From Kingella pumchi (GTDB taxonomy: Bacteria; Pseudomonadota; Gammaproteobacteria; Burkholderiales; Neisseriaceae): 34,717 nt of DNA. Below, piece by piece: positions 1 to 7,920 of the stretch. Location: NCBI RefSeq assembly GCF_022288825.1, contig NZ_JAKOOW010000077.1, positions 1 through 34,717 on the forward strand. Reading direction: 5' to 3'. The position numbers were made by a program, and so were the translations under genes. Under the pieces are notes generated by a model. The model was not told the DNA's origin and did not search any database. It saw only the letters and a list, made by a program, of their open reading frames with translations. Position 1 is the first letter of the stretch; the number at the start of each line of letters is the position of its first letter.

Positions 1-159
1 ACGACAGCCTGAATGGGTTTTTAGACTGCCGTTACCGCCACCGGTTTCTCCGCCTGAGCGCTCGCCGGGACTTTTGCCCTGCCCGACTGCGGTCTCGGCT
101 ACGGCCATCAGAATGCCGCGGCGACGGTTGAAAACGATTTTATGGCGGTGTTTGTTCAT
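1..159 (-). CDS. TpsA-type exoprotein (hemagglutinin/CdiA/FHA-like), N-terminus only
   Basis: The first 53 codons of a minus-strand gene that runs off the left edge. The protein opens MNKHRHKIVFNRRRGILMAV, followed by AETA. This is the extended signal peptide region (ESPR) typical of very large type V secreted proteins such as two-partner exoproteins and autotransporters. It lies 68 bases downstream of a TpsB gene on the same strand, the usual B-then-A order. The family is exported by Sec and then by its TpsB partner to the cell surface, serving as an adhesin, haemolysin or contact-dependent toxin. Which of these applies cannot be seen because the passenger is missing. Codons near the edge overlap a one-mismatch uptake sequence. 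Family assignment is strong; function is open. Confidence 0.8.
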   Translation of the reverse strand, partial: MNKHRHKIVFNRRRGILMAVAETAVGQGKSPGERSGGETGGGNGSLKTHSGCR

Positions 160-227
160 GTTCTTACGTCCGTATGGAAATGGAAAACAGGCAGCCTAAA
201 TGCAGGCGGTGCCCGCGTTTTCTCCGG

Positions 228-1973
228 TTAAAACGAATAGTTTAGGTTGAAGCCGAAAACGGCGGTACGTTTGCTAAAGCCTTGCGGTTTTTTAATCGGT
301 TTGCCGGCAAACAGGTCGTAATTCAGGCTGCCGCCTGCTTGGAACTGGCCGCGCAGACCGGCGGCGGCGCCAATCAGGGTTTGCCCCAGCAGGTATTGCG
401 CCGAGTCGCCGGATACGTGGCCGCCGTCTAGTGCCAGATAAAACTGGTGGGCGGGTTTGAAAGACCAGGCGACTTCGTTGCGCCAGTACCAGCCGCGCTC
501 GGCCGACAGCGAGCTTTCGCCGTCGAAGCCGCGAACGGTGTAGCGGCCGCCGATGGCGATTTTGTCCAAAGGCGTCAGCGGGGTTTTATTCCATTGGGCG
601 TGCAGGGCGGTGTCGTATACGAAGTGCTGCCGGCCGATTTGGAAGGGGTGGTTATAGCTGATGTCGGCAGTGATTACCTTCATTCTCGAAGTGCCTTCAT
701 CAAACACCTCTTCAGGGGCGGCAATGGCATCGGCCATACCGGTGCCGCGCTTGTAGGCAAGACCAATATCCAAAGTGCTGCGGCCGATGTATTCCTTGTG
801 TTTCAGGCTCAACTGCCAACCGGCGGTTTTACGGCGCTGTACTTCGACTTCGGCATCATCGATAAAACTTTGGTTTTCTTTCTGCCACAGTTTGAAGCCG
901 ATATGGCTCTTGCGCCGCGCATCACGGTACAGCAGGCGGGTAAATCCGATGTCGCTGCCGCGGCTTTTGCCGTTGTAGTCATATACTTCATTGATACCCG
1001 CTACAGCCTGGTGGTAGCGGTAGTAGTTGTGGTTCCAGCTCCACAGCCAGTTGCCCGCGGGAACGGAATAGTGAAAGGCGTAGCTTTGGGTGCCGCCGGC
1101 GGTTTTTTTGCCCTCGGAGTCGGTATGGGCGTCGGTATGGCCGAGATGGCGGCCGTAGGACAGATAAAACAGATCGCTCAAGCCGAAAGGGTTGTCGGCA
1201 GAGAAAGTCAGGCTGCCTTGGTATTTGCCGGTGGTTTTGCTGCCGGAGTCGTCCACACCGAGCGACAGGCGGTAGGGCAGCAGCCGCTGCCGCCAGGCAA
1301 CAACGATGTCGCTTTCATCAGGCGCATCGGCGGGAACGATTTGAATATCGGCTTCCGCGGTGGGTACGCGTTTGAGATTTTCCAGCCCTTGCTCGATACG
1401 GCGCAGATTCAGAATATCGCCGCCTTTCAACGGAATTTCGTTTTGAAAGGCGGCAATGCGCGCGGCACGGGTTTGGTCGTTGTGCGAAGTATCAGTGCGA
1501 ACCGAGCGCACTTTGCCGGGCAAAACGGTTAATTCCAAAGTTCCGCTGTTTAAATCCTGCGGTGCAGCCAAAATACGGGTAGTGGTATAGCCGTGGCCGA
1601 TAACGGCGTTTTGTGCCGCAACCATCATGCGGTTGATACCTTGCGCACCCAAACATTGCCCCGATTGGAAGCCGGTTTCTTTCAAGGCTTTTTTAAGTGC
1701 AAACTGAAAACGGCCGGCAGCATCGCCGGTCAGGGTAACGGTATGAATGGGGAAACAGGGGGATTCGGCCGATTCGGCCGCAGACGGAGTAAGCGTGCTT
1801 TGCCGCGTATCGTCCAAACGCACATCGACTTCGCGCTGCAGCTGCTGCTCCTGCTGCCGGCGTCGCATTTCCTGACGTCTGGATTCGCTTTCTTCAATGG
1901 TATCGGCAAGTGCAGCCTGAAAAGAAAAGGCTGCCAAAACAGCTAAACTCAGATGGGTGTGTATGGCGGACAT
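228..1973 (-). CDS. TpsB outer-membrane transporter (ShlB/FhaC/HecB family)
   Basis: A 581-residue outer-membrane protein of the two-partner secretion family, which moves a TpsA exoprotein across the outer membrane. The start MSAIHTHL gives a signal peptide ending near FQAALA. It is followed by a charged, Gln/Arg-rich helix (EESESRRQEMRRRQQEQQ), a POTRA-type region (FPIHTVTLTGDA ... GYTTTRILAAPQDL, then VLPGKVRSVR) and a C-terminal 16-strand-type barrel. The barrel carries the VRGF motif (YTVRGFDGE) expected in the loop that enters the pore, and ends in an aromatic residue (FNLNYSF). An upstream in-frame GTG at 2015 lies at the predicted transcription start and was rejected. A TpsA gene begins 68 bases downstream. 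High confidence in family; the substrate is the neighbouring partial gene by context. Confidence 0.92.
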   Translation of the reverse strand: MSAIHTHLSLAVLAAFSFQAALADTIEESESRRQEMRRRQQEQQLQREVDVRLDDTRQSTLTPSAAESAESPCFPIHTVTLTGDAAGRFQFALKKALKETGFQSGQCLGAQGINRMMVAAQNAVIGHGYTTTRILAAPQDLNSGTLELTVLPGKVRSVRTDTSHNDQTRAARIAAFQNEIPLKGGDILNLRRIEQGLENLKRVPTAEADIQIVPADAPDESDIVVAWRQRLLPYRLSLGVDDSGSKTTGKYQGSLTFSADNPFGLSDLFYLSYGRHLGHTDAHTDSEGKKTAGGTQSYAFHYSVPAGNWLWSWNHNYYRYHQAVAGINEVYDYNGKSRGSDIGFTRLLYRDARRKSHIGFKLWQKENQSFIDDAEVEVQRRKTAGWQLSLKHKEYIGRSTLDIGLAYKRGTGMADAIAAPEEVFDEGTSRMKVITADISYNHPFQIGRQHFVYDTALHAQWNKTPLTPLDKIAIGGRYTVRGFDGESSLSAERGWYWRNEVAWSFKPAHQFYLALDGGHVSGDSAQYLLGQTLIGAAAGLRGQFQAGGSLNYDLFAGKPIKKPQGFSKRTAVFGFNLNYSF

Positions 1974-2018
1974 GATCTTAAACCAAGTATATTTTCTACT
2001 TGAAAATAAATTCACTAA

Positions 2019-2047
2019 ATTTTACAAAATCATTGATAAAATGTCAA
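2019..2047 (-). promoter_or_regulatory. Sigma-70 promoter of the tpsB-tpsA operon
   Basis: On the minus strand a perfect TTGACA (2042-2047) is separated by exactly 17 bases from TAAAAT (2019-2024, 5 of 6). The predicted start point is about 2012, leaving a leader of about 39 bases before the tpsB ATG at 1973. Confidence 0.75.
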
Positions 2048-2212
2048 TTTCTTAACTTTTATCCATGGACGTCTGGTGCTGTTTGCAGCAGCTGAAGATT
2101 TTCAAGAACAATACTGTGAAGCCTTATGGCAGCCTGAAAGGGATGCGGCGGTTGAGATATTGCCGGCTTATTTTTCTTAAGCTGTTGTGTAAAACACTGT
2201 TAGTTTTTGCAG

Positions 2213-2243
2213 AAGGCAGCCTGAAAACTTTTCAGGCTGCCTT
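2213..2243. terminator. Paired uptake-sequence hairpin between tpsB promoter and the lipid operon
   Basis: Two inverted AGGCAGCCTGAA copies form a 15-base-pair stem with a single-base loop. It lies just past the end of the minus-strand operon that stops at 2287. Inverted uptake sequences after genes are a known terminator form in Neisseriaceae. The U-tract on the minus strand is weak, so termination is likely but not certain. The stretch 2065-2280 has no credible gene. Confidence 0.55.
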
Positions 2244-2286
2244 TTGGAATATCCGGCTGCCGTTTTCAGGCTGCCGGTAAAAAGTT

Positions 2287-2997
2287 TCAGCGCAGCATAA
2301 TCCGCAGCTTGGGCGGCAGGCCGCGGTCGCTGAGTATCAGAGTTTCATCGGCGGATAAAGCGGCGGCCCAGCGTGACAGCAGGGCGGGATAGGTTGCGTT
2401 TGCGGTGGCAGACAAATCGGGCGTGCAGGGGGCGGCATCGGTGGCGATGCGTATGGTGGCGGCAGAGGGCGTATCGGGTGCTGTGGCGGATAATAGCAGG
2501 CTGACGGCGTGTTCTGCTTCATTGGCGGCCGGGTTTGGGGTTTCGTACAGCCAGCTGATGCAGCATTGTTTGGCGCTGCCGGCCAGCAGGTCGTTGATGC
2601 CGAGCCACAGCGGCTGCCAGAAATTGTGTTCGTCGGTAGCGAGAAAAATCATGCCGACGCGGCTGCCCAGGGCTTGTGCCAATTGGAAGGCCGGAGCGTT
2701 GTGGAGACTGGCGGCAAACCCGAGCGGGCTGGGGGTGCCGTCTTGGGCGTGCTGGAGAAAAGTCGGCAAAAAGCGGCGGGGCGAGGAAAACGGGGCGGTC
2801 AGGATGATGCTGCAGTCGGCGCCGATTTGTCCGGCCAGCGGCATGGCGGCCAGCAGCGACATCAGGCTGAAACGGCTGAGGCGCTTGCCGTCGATGCCGT
2901 AATCTTTCAGGCTGCCGCGCAGGGCTTTGTCGTCGCAGCCTGAAAAATTGCGGTGATGGCAGGCTTGGAGATACAGCGGGGGATGGTCGGGGTTCAC
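2287..2997 (-). CDS. Beta-ketoacyl synthase-like protein (Ketoacyl-synt_2 type)
   Basis: A 236-residue protein starting at GTG 2997, which overlaps the TGA of the upstream ketosynthase (GTGA). Longer readings upstream run through that gene and are not credible. The sequence LKDYGIDGKRLSRFSLMSLLAAMPLA ... DCSIILTAPFSSPRRFLPTF ... SPLGFAASLHNAPAF matches my memory of the short family resembling the N-terminal half of ketosynthases, found in aryl-polyene and resorcinol clusters. The ketosynthase active-site Cys context is not seen: the equivalent place reads SLHNAPAFQLAQAL. It is probably a non-catalytic partner, perhaps a chain-length factor, of the ketosynthase next door. It is the last gene of the nine-gene operon. 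Confidence 0.7.
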   Translation of the reverse strand: MNPDHPPLYLQACHHRNFSGCDDKALRGSLKDYGIDGKRLSRFSLMSLLAAMPLAGQIGADCSIILTAPFSSPRRFLPTFLQHAQDGTPSPLGFAASLHNAPAFQLAQALGSRVGMIFLATDEHNFWQPLWLGINDLLAGSAKQCCISWLYETPNPAANEAEHAVSLLLSATAPDTPSAATIRIATDAAPCTPDLSATANATYPALLSRWAAALSADETLILSDRGLPPKLRIMLR

Positions 2998-4058
2998 GGT
3001 CGGCTCCAGCGCATCAGCCAAGCGGCGGCGCTGCCGCCGAAGCCGAGAAAATAGTTGAGATACAGCCCGTCGGCCAGCGGTGCGCCGTGCGCCAGCGGCA
3101 GGCTGCGGTAGGCTGGCGGGTGGGGGATTTCGGGCAGGATGCCCTGCTGCAGCTGCTGCCACAGCCAGGCGCTTTCCATGGCGCCGCTGGCGCCCAGCGT
3201 GTGGCCGAAATAGGGTTTGGCCAGTATCCAGCGGCTTTCAGGCAGCTTTTCGCGTAACACTGCCTGCTCGCCGTTGTCGCCGGCACCGCCGACAGCATGG
3301 ACTTTAACGGCGCGGATGCTGTCGGCCGCGACGCCGGCCTGCTGCAGGCAGCGGTCAATCAGCTCGGACAAAACGGCGGGATCGGTATTGGTCAGATCGC
3401 GGCTGTCGGCGGCGGTGGCGGTGGCGATGATGCGGCAGCCTTTTTCGTTTGGACTGCTGCGCTCCAGCGCCAAACAGGCCAGTCCTTCGCCCAGCACCAT
3501 GCCGGGGCAGCCTGAAAACGGCAGGTAGTCGTCGGCGGCCAGCAGGTTCATAGTGGCGAAATGGTCGAAAGTGTAGCGGTTGAAACTTTCAAAGCCGACC
3601 ACCAGCGCGCGTTTGATCCAGCCGTTTTCCAGCATTCGCACCGCGTGCACCAGCGCTTGCGCCGAGGAAGTGCAGGACGTGGCAAACGTGTAAATCTGGC
3701 GGTTGCCGGTGGCAGCGCGCAGCAGGTCGGCCATGCCGGTAAGCGTGTAGTCGGAATAGGAGAGTGCGCCGTGCTCGGCGATTTCGGCTTCGCAGTCGGG
3801 CAGGGCATAGCTGGTGGAGCCGAGCATCAGCGGCGTGTCGGCCAAAGCAGCCTGATCCCAGCCGGCCGCGGCGGCGGTGTCGGCCAGTAGCGTGTGTACC
3901 AGTCGGGCGGTTTCAGGCAGCGTCAGCCGCTTTTGCGGGAACTTTTGGAAATAGGGCAGGACGGCATCGGCGCCGAGTCCCGACCACGGCGAAGCGTCCA
4001 GCATCACCCTGCGCGAAGCGCCGCCGCCGATCCGTGCGGCGCGGACGGTAACGCTCAT
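2994..4058 (-). CDS. Beta-ketoacyl-ACP synthase (FabF/KAS II-like)
   Basis: A 354-residue condensing enzyme expected to extend ACP-bound acyl chains with malonyl units. The Cys-His-His set is visible: Cys129 in TFATSCTSSAQAL, His254 in VKVHAVGGAGDNGE, and Lys281/His286 in AKPYFGHTLGASGA. It is shorter than housekeeping FabF (about 410 residues), and the first His motif lacks the usual NAHGTGT form, so it is a divergent, pathway-specific enzyme. The start overlaps the ACP stop by ATGA and its own stop overlaps the next gene, so the three are probably translated together. Two stretches (FSGCPG and nearby) are encoded by uptake-sequence-like DNA. Family assignment is strong; the exact substrate is unknown. 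Confidence 0.85.
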   Translation of the reverse strand: MSVTVRAARIGGGASRRVMLDASPWSGLGADAVLPYFQKFPQKRLTLPETARLVHTLLADTAAAAGWDQAALADTPLMLGSTSYALPDCEAEIAEHGALSYSDYTLTGMADLLRAATGNRQIYTFATSCTSSAQALVHAVRMLENGWIKRALVVGFESFNRYTFDHFATMNLLAADDYLPFSGCPGMVLGEGLACLALERSSPNEKGCRIIATATAADSRDLTNTDPAVLSELIDRCLQQAGVAADSIRAVKVHAVGGAGDNGEQAVLREKLPESRWILAKPYFGHTLGASGAMESAWLWQQLQQGILPEIPHPPAYRSLPLAHGAPLADGLYLNYFLGFGGSAAAWLMRWSRP

Positions 4059-4345
4059 GCGCCCTGCCGTTCGGCGCGCACGAAGGCGGCCAGCGCGGCA
4101 ACGTCGGTCATGTGGCGGCGCACCATGCGGTCGCCGTTGAGGCGCACGCCGAAGTGGCGTTGCAGCGCCACGCAGATTTGCAGCGCATCGAGCGAATCGA
4201 GGGCGATGCGACTGTGTTCGCCGAACAGCGCTTCGGTGTCGGACAAATCTTCGGGCGTCCAGTCGTCGCGTTCGGCTTCGCGGATAATCAGTTTTTTCAG
4301 CTCGTACTCCAGCGCCGGATGTTCGAGCGTGAATCGGTAGGCCAT
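4055..4345 (-). CDS. Acyl carrier protein (pathway-specific)
   Basis: A 96-residue acyl carrier protein. The phosphopantetheine site is Ser51 in IALDSLDALQI, matching the DSL motif. It is preceded by a four-helix-type N-terminus with an extra basic/acidic stretch (ELKKLIIREAERDDW) and followed by VALQRHFGVRL. ATG at 4345 shares its first base with the stop of the permease gene (TGATG), and its end overlaps the ketosynthase start. It likely holds the growing chain for the adjacent ketosynthase pair and hands it to the KAS III. It is distinct from the housekeeping AcpP, which is much more acidic. Confidence 0.85.
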   Translation of the reverse strand: MAYRFTLEHPALEYELKKLIIREAERDDWTPEDLSDTEALFGEHSRIALDSLDALQICVALQRHFGVRLNGDRMVRRHMTDVAALAAFVRAERQGA

Positions 4346-5589
4346 CAGAATCTCACTTGTTTTTTCAGTTGCCCGCGGTAAACAGCGGCGGCGGCGGTAA
4401 GCGTCAGCAGGCCGAAGGCGGCGAGCCGGCCGAGCACCGGCAGAATCTGCTCCAGCCCGGCCTGCCGCAGCAGCAGGGTTTGGAAGCCGGAGAGCGCCCA
4501 GCCCATCGGCGAAAATTGGGCGACGGTCTGCATGATGTCCGGCATCACATAAGTCGGCACCATAATGCCGCCGAGCGCCGCCATGATGATGATGCCGCCG
4601 CCGCCGAGCACCACCGCGTGTTCGGTGCTGCGCGCCACCACGCTGACCAGCAGGCCGTAGCCCAGCGCGGCGAGGCTGACGGCGGCGGCGAGCATCGCAT
4701 ACACGCCAAGGCAGCCTGAAAGCTGCAGGGCGGGCATGCCGAGCTTGGGCAGCACCCAGCGGCCGAGCGCGAGCATGCCGGCAAACTGCAGCTGGTTAAT
4801 CAGGAAATACGGAATCAGCTTGGCGGCAATCAGTTTGCCCGCCGGCACTCGCGCCATGCGCAGGCGGGTGATGGTATTGGTCTGGCGTTCCATCGCCATT
4901 ACGTTGGAGAGCGGAATCATGATGAAAAACATGCCGAAAATCAGCCAGGCCGGCACGCTGTGCTGCACCGAATTGGGGCGCACCACTTCCTTGCCGCCGT
5001 GGTTGAGATAGGTTTCCTGCCACGCTTCGCGCTCGAGATAGGCGTTGATGCCGGCGAATTTGTCGTCGAGCTGGTGGTTGGCTTCTTTTTCCACTTCGCG
5101 CACCAGCGGCGATTTGCCTTTGAGCTTCACTTCGCTGCCGTCCAGATACAGGTTCAGCCGCTCGGCGGTGTAGTGTTTTTCCACCATGCCCTTGATGGCG
5201 AGCAGGCGGGCGCGGTCGGTGTCGGGGCTCAGCCACAGGCGCAGCGGCTTCTCTTTGTCCAGTGGCGTTTCTTCGCTGTTCGGGTTAAACAGCAGCAGGT
5301 CGGTTTCGCCCCGCTGCAAGGCAGCCTGAAAAGCGGCAAGGCGGTGGGTTTCGACAAAACGCACGTTCAGCCCTTCGCCTTCGAGCGCGGCGAACAGGTT
5401 TTCATCAAGCCGGCTGTCGGCGCTGCCCGCCAGCACGATTTTGGCGTCGCGCAGCGGGTTTTCTTGGCTGTCGCTGAGCGCGGCCGACATAATCAGCACA
5501 AACAGAATCGGCATCACAAACAGCACCGCCAGCCCGTGCAAATCGCGCAGCAGCAGCTTGAATTCTTTGATTACGGACGAAAACAGCAT
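4345..5589 (-). CDS. ABC-2 type transporter permease
   Basis: A 414-residue membrane subunit of an ABC exporter. It shows the YhhJ/DrrB-like layout: one N-terminal membrane segment (LHGLAVLFVMPILFVLIMSA), a long periplasmic domain of about 170 residues, then five membrane segments from about residue 218 (AWLIFGMFFIMIPLSNVMAM) to the C-terminus. The motif METxxT-like MERQTNTITRLRMARVP is typical of ABC-2 permeases. It directly follows its ATPase with a TGATG overlap. By context it exports or flips the lipid product of the operon, or a conjugate of it, from the inner membrane. Homodimer formation with the single ATPase is expected. Confidence 0.88.
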   Translation of the reverse strand: MLFSSVIKEFKLLLRDLHGLAVLFVMPILFVLIMSAALSDSQENPLRDAKIVLAGSADSRLDENLFAALEGEGLNVRFVETHRLAAFQAALQRGETDLLLFNPNSEETPLDKEKPLRLWLSPDTDRARLLAIKGMVEKHYTAERLNLYLDGSEVKLKGKSPLVREVEKEANHQLDDKFAGINAYLEREAWQETYLNHGGKEVVRPNSVQHSVPAWLIFGMFFIMIPLSNVMAMERQTNTITRLRMARVPAGKLIAAKLIPYFLINQLQFAGMLALGRWVLPKLGMPALQLSGCLGVYAMLAAAVSLAALGYGLLVSVVARSTEHAVVLGGGGIIIMAALGGIMVPTYVMPDIMQTVAQFSPMGWALSGFQTLLLRQAGLEQILPVLGRLAAFGLLTLTAAAAVYRGQLKKQVRF

Positions 5590-6506
5590 CAGCCTTCCCC
5601 TTCCGTAGTGTTCGTGCTACCGGTTTTGCCGTCGAGAAAGTCGAGATAAAAATCTTCCAGCGAGCTGAAGCCGAAACGGCAGGCGCTGATGCGGTAGTTT
5701 TTCGCCGCCAGCGCCGCCAAAACGTTTTCAGGCTGCCTGCTGTCGATAGCGACGCCGCCGCCGGCTGCGGGGGTTGCGGCAAAGGCTGCGGCGTCTGCCG
5801 GCGACAGCGGCGGTTCGGTGTGCAGCAGCAGGCGGCCGCCGTGCCGGCGCAGGATGTCGGCGAGCGCGCCCTGATAGACGCAGCGGCTGTTATCCAGCAG
5901 CACCAGATCGCGGCACAGCAGCTCGATTTCCTGCAGATAGTGCGAGGTATAGACGATGGTAACGCCGCTGCGGTTGAGTTCGGCCACGCTCTCAAGAATA
6001 AAGCGGCGCGACTGCGGGTCGATGCCGACGGTGATTTCGTCGAGAAACACCACCCGCGGCCGGTTGACCAGCCCGATGGCGAAATTGAGCCGCCGCTTCA
6101 GCCCGCCGGAAAGGTGGCGCGCCTGCTTGGCGGCGTGCGGGGACAGCCCGCAGCGTTCGATCAGGCTGTTGAGATAGGCGCGGTCTTTGCGGCCGTAAAG
6201 CGAGGCGAAAAAAGACAGGTTGTCGCGCACGCTCAGTAGCGGATAGAAGGCAAAGTCTTGCGGCACCAGCGAGATTTGGTGGCGCGCTTTGCGGCTGAGA
6301 CGGGAAAAGGGGGTGCCGTCGAAAGTGATTTCGCCCTGCCGGCATTCCTGCAGGCCGGTGAGCAGCGACATCAGCGTGGTTTTGCCGGCGCCGTTGGGGC
6401 CGAGCAGGCCGAGCGCCGCGCCTTCGGCGATGTCTAGCGAGATATCGCGCAGGGCGTAGCCGTCGGCCTGCGGATAGCGATGGCTGAGCGCGCGCACCCG
6501 TATCAT
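5589..6506 (-). CDS. ABC transporter ATP-binding protein
   Basis: A 305-residue ATPase partner of the ABC-2 permease. Walker A GPNGAGKTT is at residues 36-44, the Q-loop VPQDF near 82, the signature LSGGLKRRL at 132-140, Walker B VVFLDE at 152-157 and the switch His in YTSHYLQE. After about residue 220 it has the C-terminal extension common in drug/lipid exporters of this type. ATG 6506 was chosen because it overlaps the upstream stop as ATGA and begins MIRVRALSHRYP at the start of the domain; a longer reading of nine more residues is less likely. Confidence 0.9.
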   Translation of the reverse strand: MIRVRALSHRYPQADGYALRDISLDIAEGAALGLLGPNGAGKTTLMSLLTGLQECRQGEITFDGTPFSRLSRKARHQISLVPQDFAFYPLLSVRDNLSFFASLYGRKDRAYLNSLIERCGLSPHAAKQARHLSGGLKRRLNFAIGLVNRPRVVFLDEITVGIDPQSRRFILESVAELNRSGVTIVYTSHYLQEIELLCRDLVLLDNSRCVYQGALADILRRHGGRLLLHTEPPLSPADAAAFAATPAAGGGVAIDSRQPENVLAALAAKNYRISACRFGFSSLEDFYLDFLDGKTGSTNTTEGEG

Positions 6507-7504
6507 GCCGCCGCCTTTGCCAGCTCGCGCCACAGCGCTTCTTCAGCGTCGGCGATGGCGCGCAGCTCGGCGGCCAGTTTGGCGTAGCCTTGCGGGTCGG
6601 GTTTGCGGCACTGTTTGACGCAGCGGGCGGCAAAAGCGCGCCATTGGTCGCCGATGGCGGTCATGCGCTCGGAGGCAGCCTGAAAGGCGGAATCGGCGCA
6701 TACCTGCGCGGCCTGTTCGAGAAAATAGGCGTAGAGATAGCGAAAGCCCGCGCCGCCGGTGCCGATTTCTTCCTGCATGCGCACCAAGTGGCCGAGATAG
6801 AGTTTGGCGTCGTGTTCGGAGCAGCCGCCGAGCGCGGCGATGCGTTTGGCAACGGTGCGGATGCCGCGCACGCCGACGAAAAATACCGGCGCCAGCATAT
6901 GTTTGGCGTTTTTGCGGATGGCGCGGCGTAAGAGTTGGGGCAGCCTGAAAGCCAGGGTTTCGGCGTTTTCAGGCTGCTTTTCGATCGTGAACATCAGCCC
7001 TTTGGCCGCCAGCGCGCCTTTGGCGAAACGGGCGCGCTGCAAATCGGCGGCGGCGCAGCGCTGCACGGTTTCGAATACCGGATCGCTGATCAGGTAGTCG
7101 CCGCCGTCCTTGCCGTACACCAGCAGGTTGTGGGCGTTGAAATGAAAGCGCATCTCTTTGGGGAAGTAGGGCAGCCAGAACACCGAAGTCTGCAGGCCGA
7201 CCAGCTGGCCTGCGGCCAGCGCTTCGTCCAGCGCGCGCATGCCGGCGGCGGGCGAACGGAATTTGCGTACCTTCAGGCGGATGCCGAGCGAGCGGCAGAC
7301 GTTTTTGATGATGCCGCGCGGCGGCATGCGGTAGGAAACCAGCGGCAGGCCGTTGATTTTGACCACCGGCAGATAAACGAAAGTCAGGGCGCCGGCCAGA
7401 CCGAAAACCATCGCTTCGTTCAGGTCGGTGCCCTGCGATTTGAGCAGGGTGCTCATCACCCCGCTTTCGCAGTGGGCGGTATGCTGGTGGACGAATGCAC
7501 TCAT
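6503..7504 (-). CDS. BtrH N-terminal / DUF4872 domain protein (acyltransfer-like)
   Basis: A 333-residue protein. It begins MSAFVHQHTAHCESGVMSTL, with a His/Cys pair resembling the papain-like N-terminus of BtrH, the enzyme that passes an acyl chain from a carrier protein to butirosin. Later come NAHNLLVYGKDGGDYLISDP, a conserved His-Asn region, and a helical C-terminal half (from about residue 180) matching DUF4872. In this operon it could release the chain from ACP or transfer it to an acceptor. That is inference: the acceptor is not visible. It overlaps both neighbours as ATGA. An alternative is a non-enzymatic chaperone of the ketosynthases. Confidence 0.75.
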   Translation of the reverse strand: MSAFVHQHTAHCESGVMSTLLKSQGTDLNEAMVFGLAGALTFVYLPVVKINGLPLVSYRMPPRGIIKNVCRSLGIRLKVRKFRSPAAGMRALDEALAAGQLVGLQTSVFWLPYFPKEMRFHFNAHNLLVYGKDGGDYLISDPVFETVQRCAAADLQRARFAKGALAAKGLMFTIEKQPENAETLAFRLPQLLRRAIRKNAKHMLAPVFFVGVRGIRTVAKRIAALGGCSEHDAKLYLGHLVRMQEEIGTGGAGFRYLYAYFLEQAAQVCADSAFQAASERMTAIGDQWRAFAARCVKQCRKPDPQGYAKLAAELRAIADAEEALWRELAKAAA

Positions 7505-7920
7505 GGTTCGGCGGAAAATAAAGGGGTTTCAGGCAGCCTGAAAAGTTGTTCGGCGGGGATTTGGAAGGCTTCGGCGTAGCGCGCCAGCGTTTTGGCGTTC
7601 AGGCGCGCGAAGACTTCGGGGCGGAAATGGCGGCGCAGCTGCCAGCGCCACACGCCGGCGGCCTGCGCGAGCGAGCGCTCGTCGTGGCGAAAGAAATACA
7701 TATAAAAATACAGCGGCGAGCGGCGGCCGGCGGCCACTTCGCTGCGGGCGTGTTCGATCAGGCCGTCCAACTCGGCCACCGCTTGCTCGGTGGCGTAGGC
7801 TTCGTCCTGCCAGCCGGTGCTGGTGGCGGCTTCGTAGCGGCCGTTGCGCGTGCCGTAGATGACTTTGCGCTGGCCGTTGTAGGTTTTGCTGTCGTCCTGT
7901 GGAATGTCTTCAACCCGCAT
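7501..7920 (-). CDS. Unrecognised 139-residue protein with helix-turn-helix-like segment
   Basis: I do not recognise a characterised family. ATG 7920 has a strong ribosome site (GGAGG, six bases upstream) and overlaps the KAS III end by 11 bases. The N-terminal part (MRVEDIPQDDSKTYNGQRKVIY, then GTRNGRYEAATSTGWQDEAYA) is polar. The middle has YFYMYFFRHDERSL. From about residue 80, LAQAAGVWRWQLRRHFRPEVFARLNAKTLARYAEAF looks like a helix-turn-helix followed by a helix. It may be a local regulator or a structural partner of the BtrH-like protein that follows it. Its position inside a tightly coupled enzyme operon favours a role in the pathway. Confidence 0.6.
   Translation of the reverse strand: MRVEDIPQDDSKTYNGQRKVIYGTRNGRYEAATSTGWQDEAYATEQAVAELDGLIEHARSEVAAGRRSPLYFYMYFFRHDERSLAQAAGVWRWQLRRHFRPEVFARLNAKTLARYAEAFQIPAEQLFRLPETPLFSAEP

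Noticed and set aside
447..1532. Long plus-strand open frame opposite tpsB
   Set aside because: It is antisense to a complete TpsB gene with clear domains, has no ribosome site and reads as low-complexity Ala/Val/Gly-rich sequence.
2065..2280. 71-codon plus-strand frame between tpsB and the lipid operon
   Set aside because: Two of its segments are translations of uptake sequences (GSLK) and it runs through the terminator hairpin.
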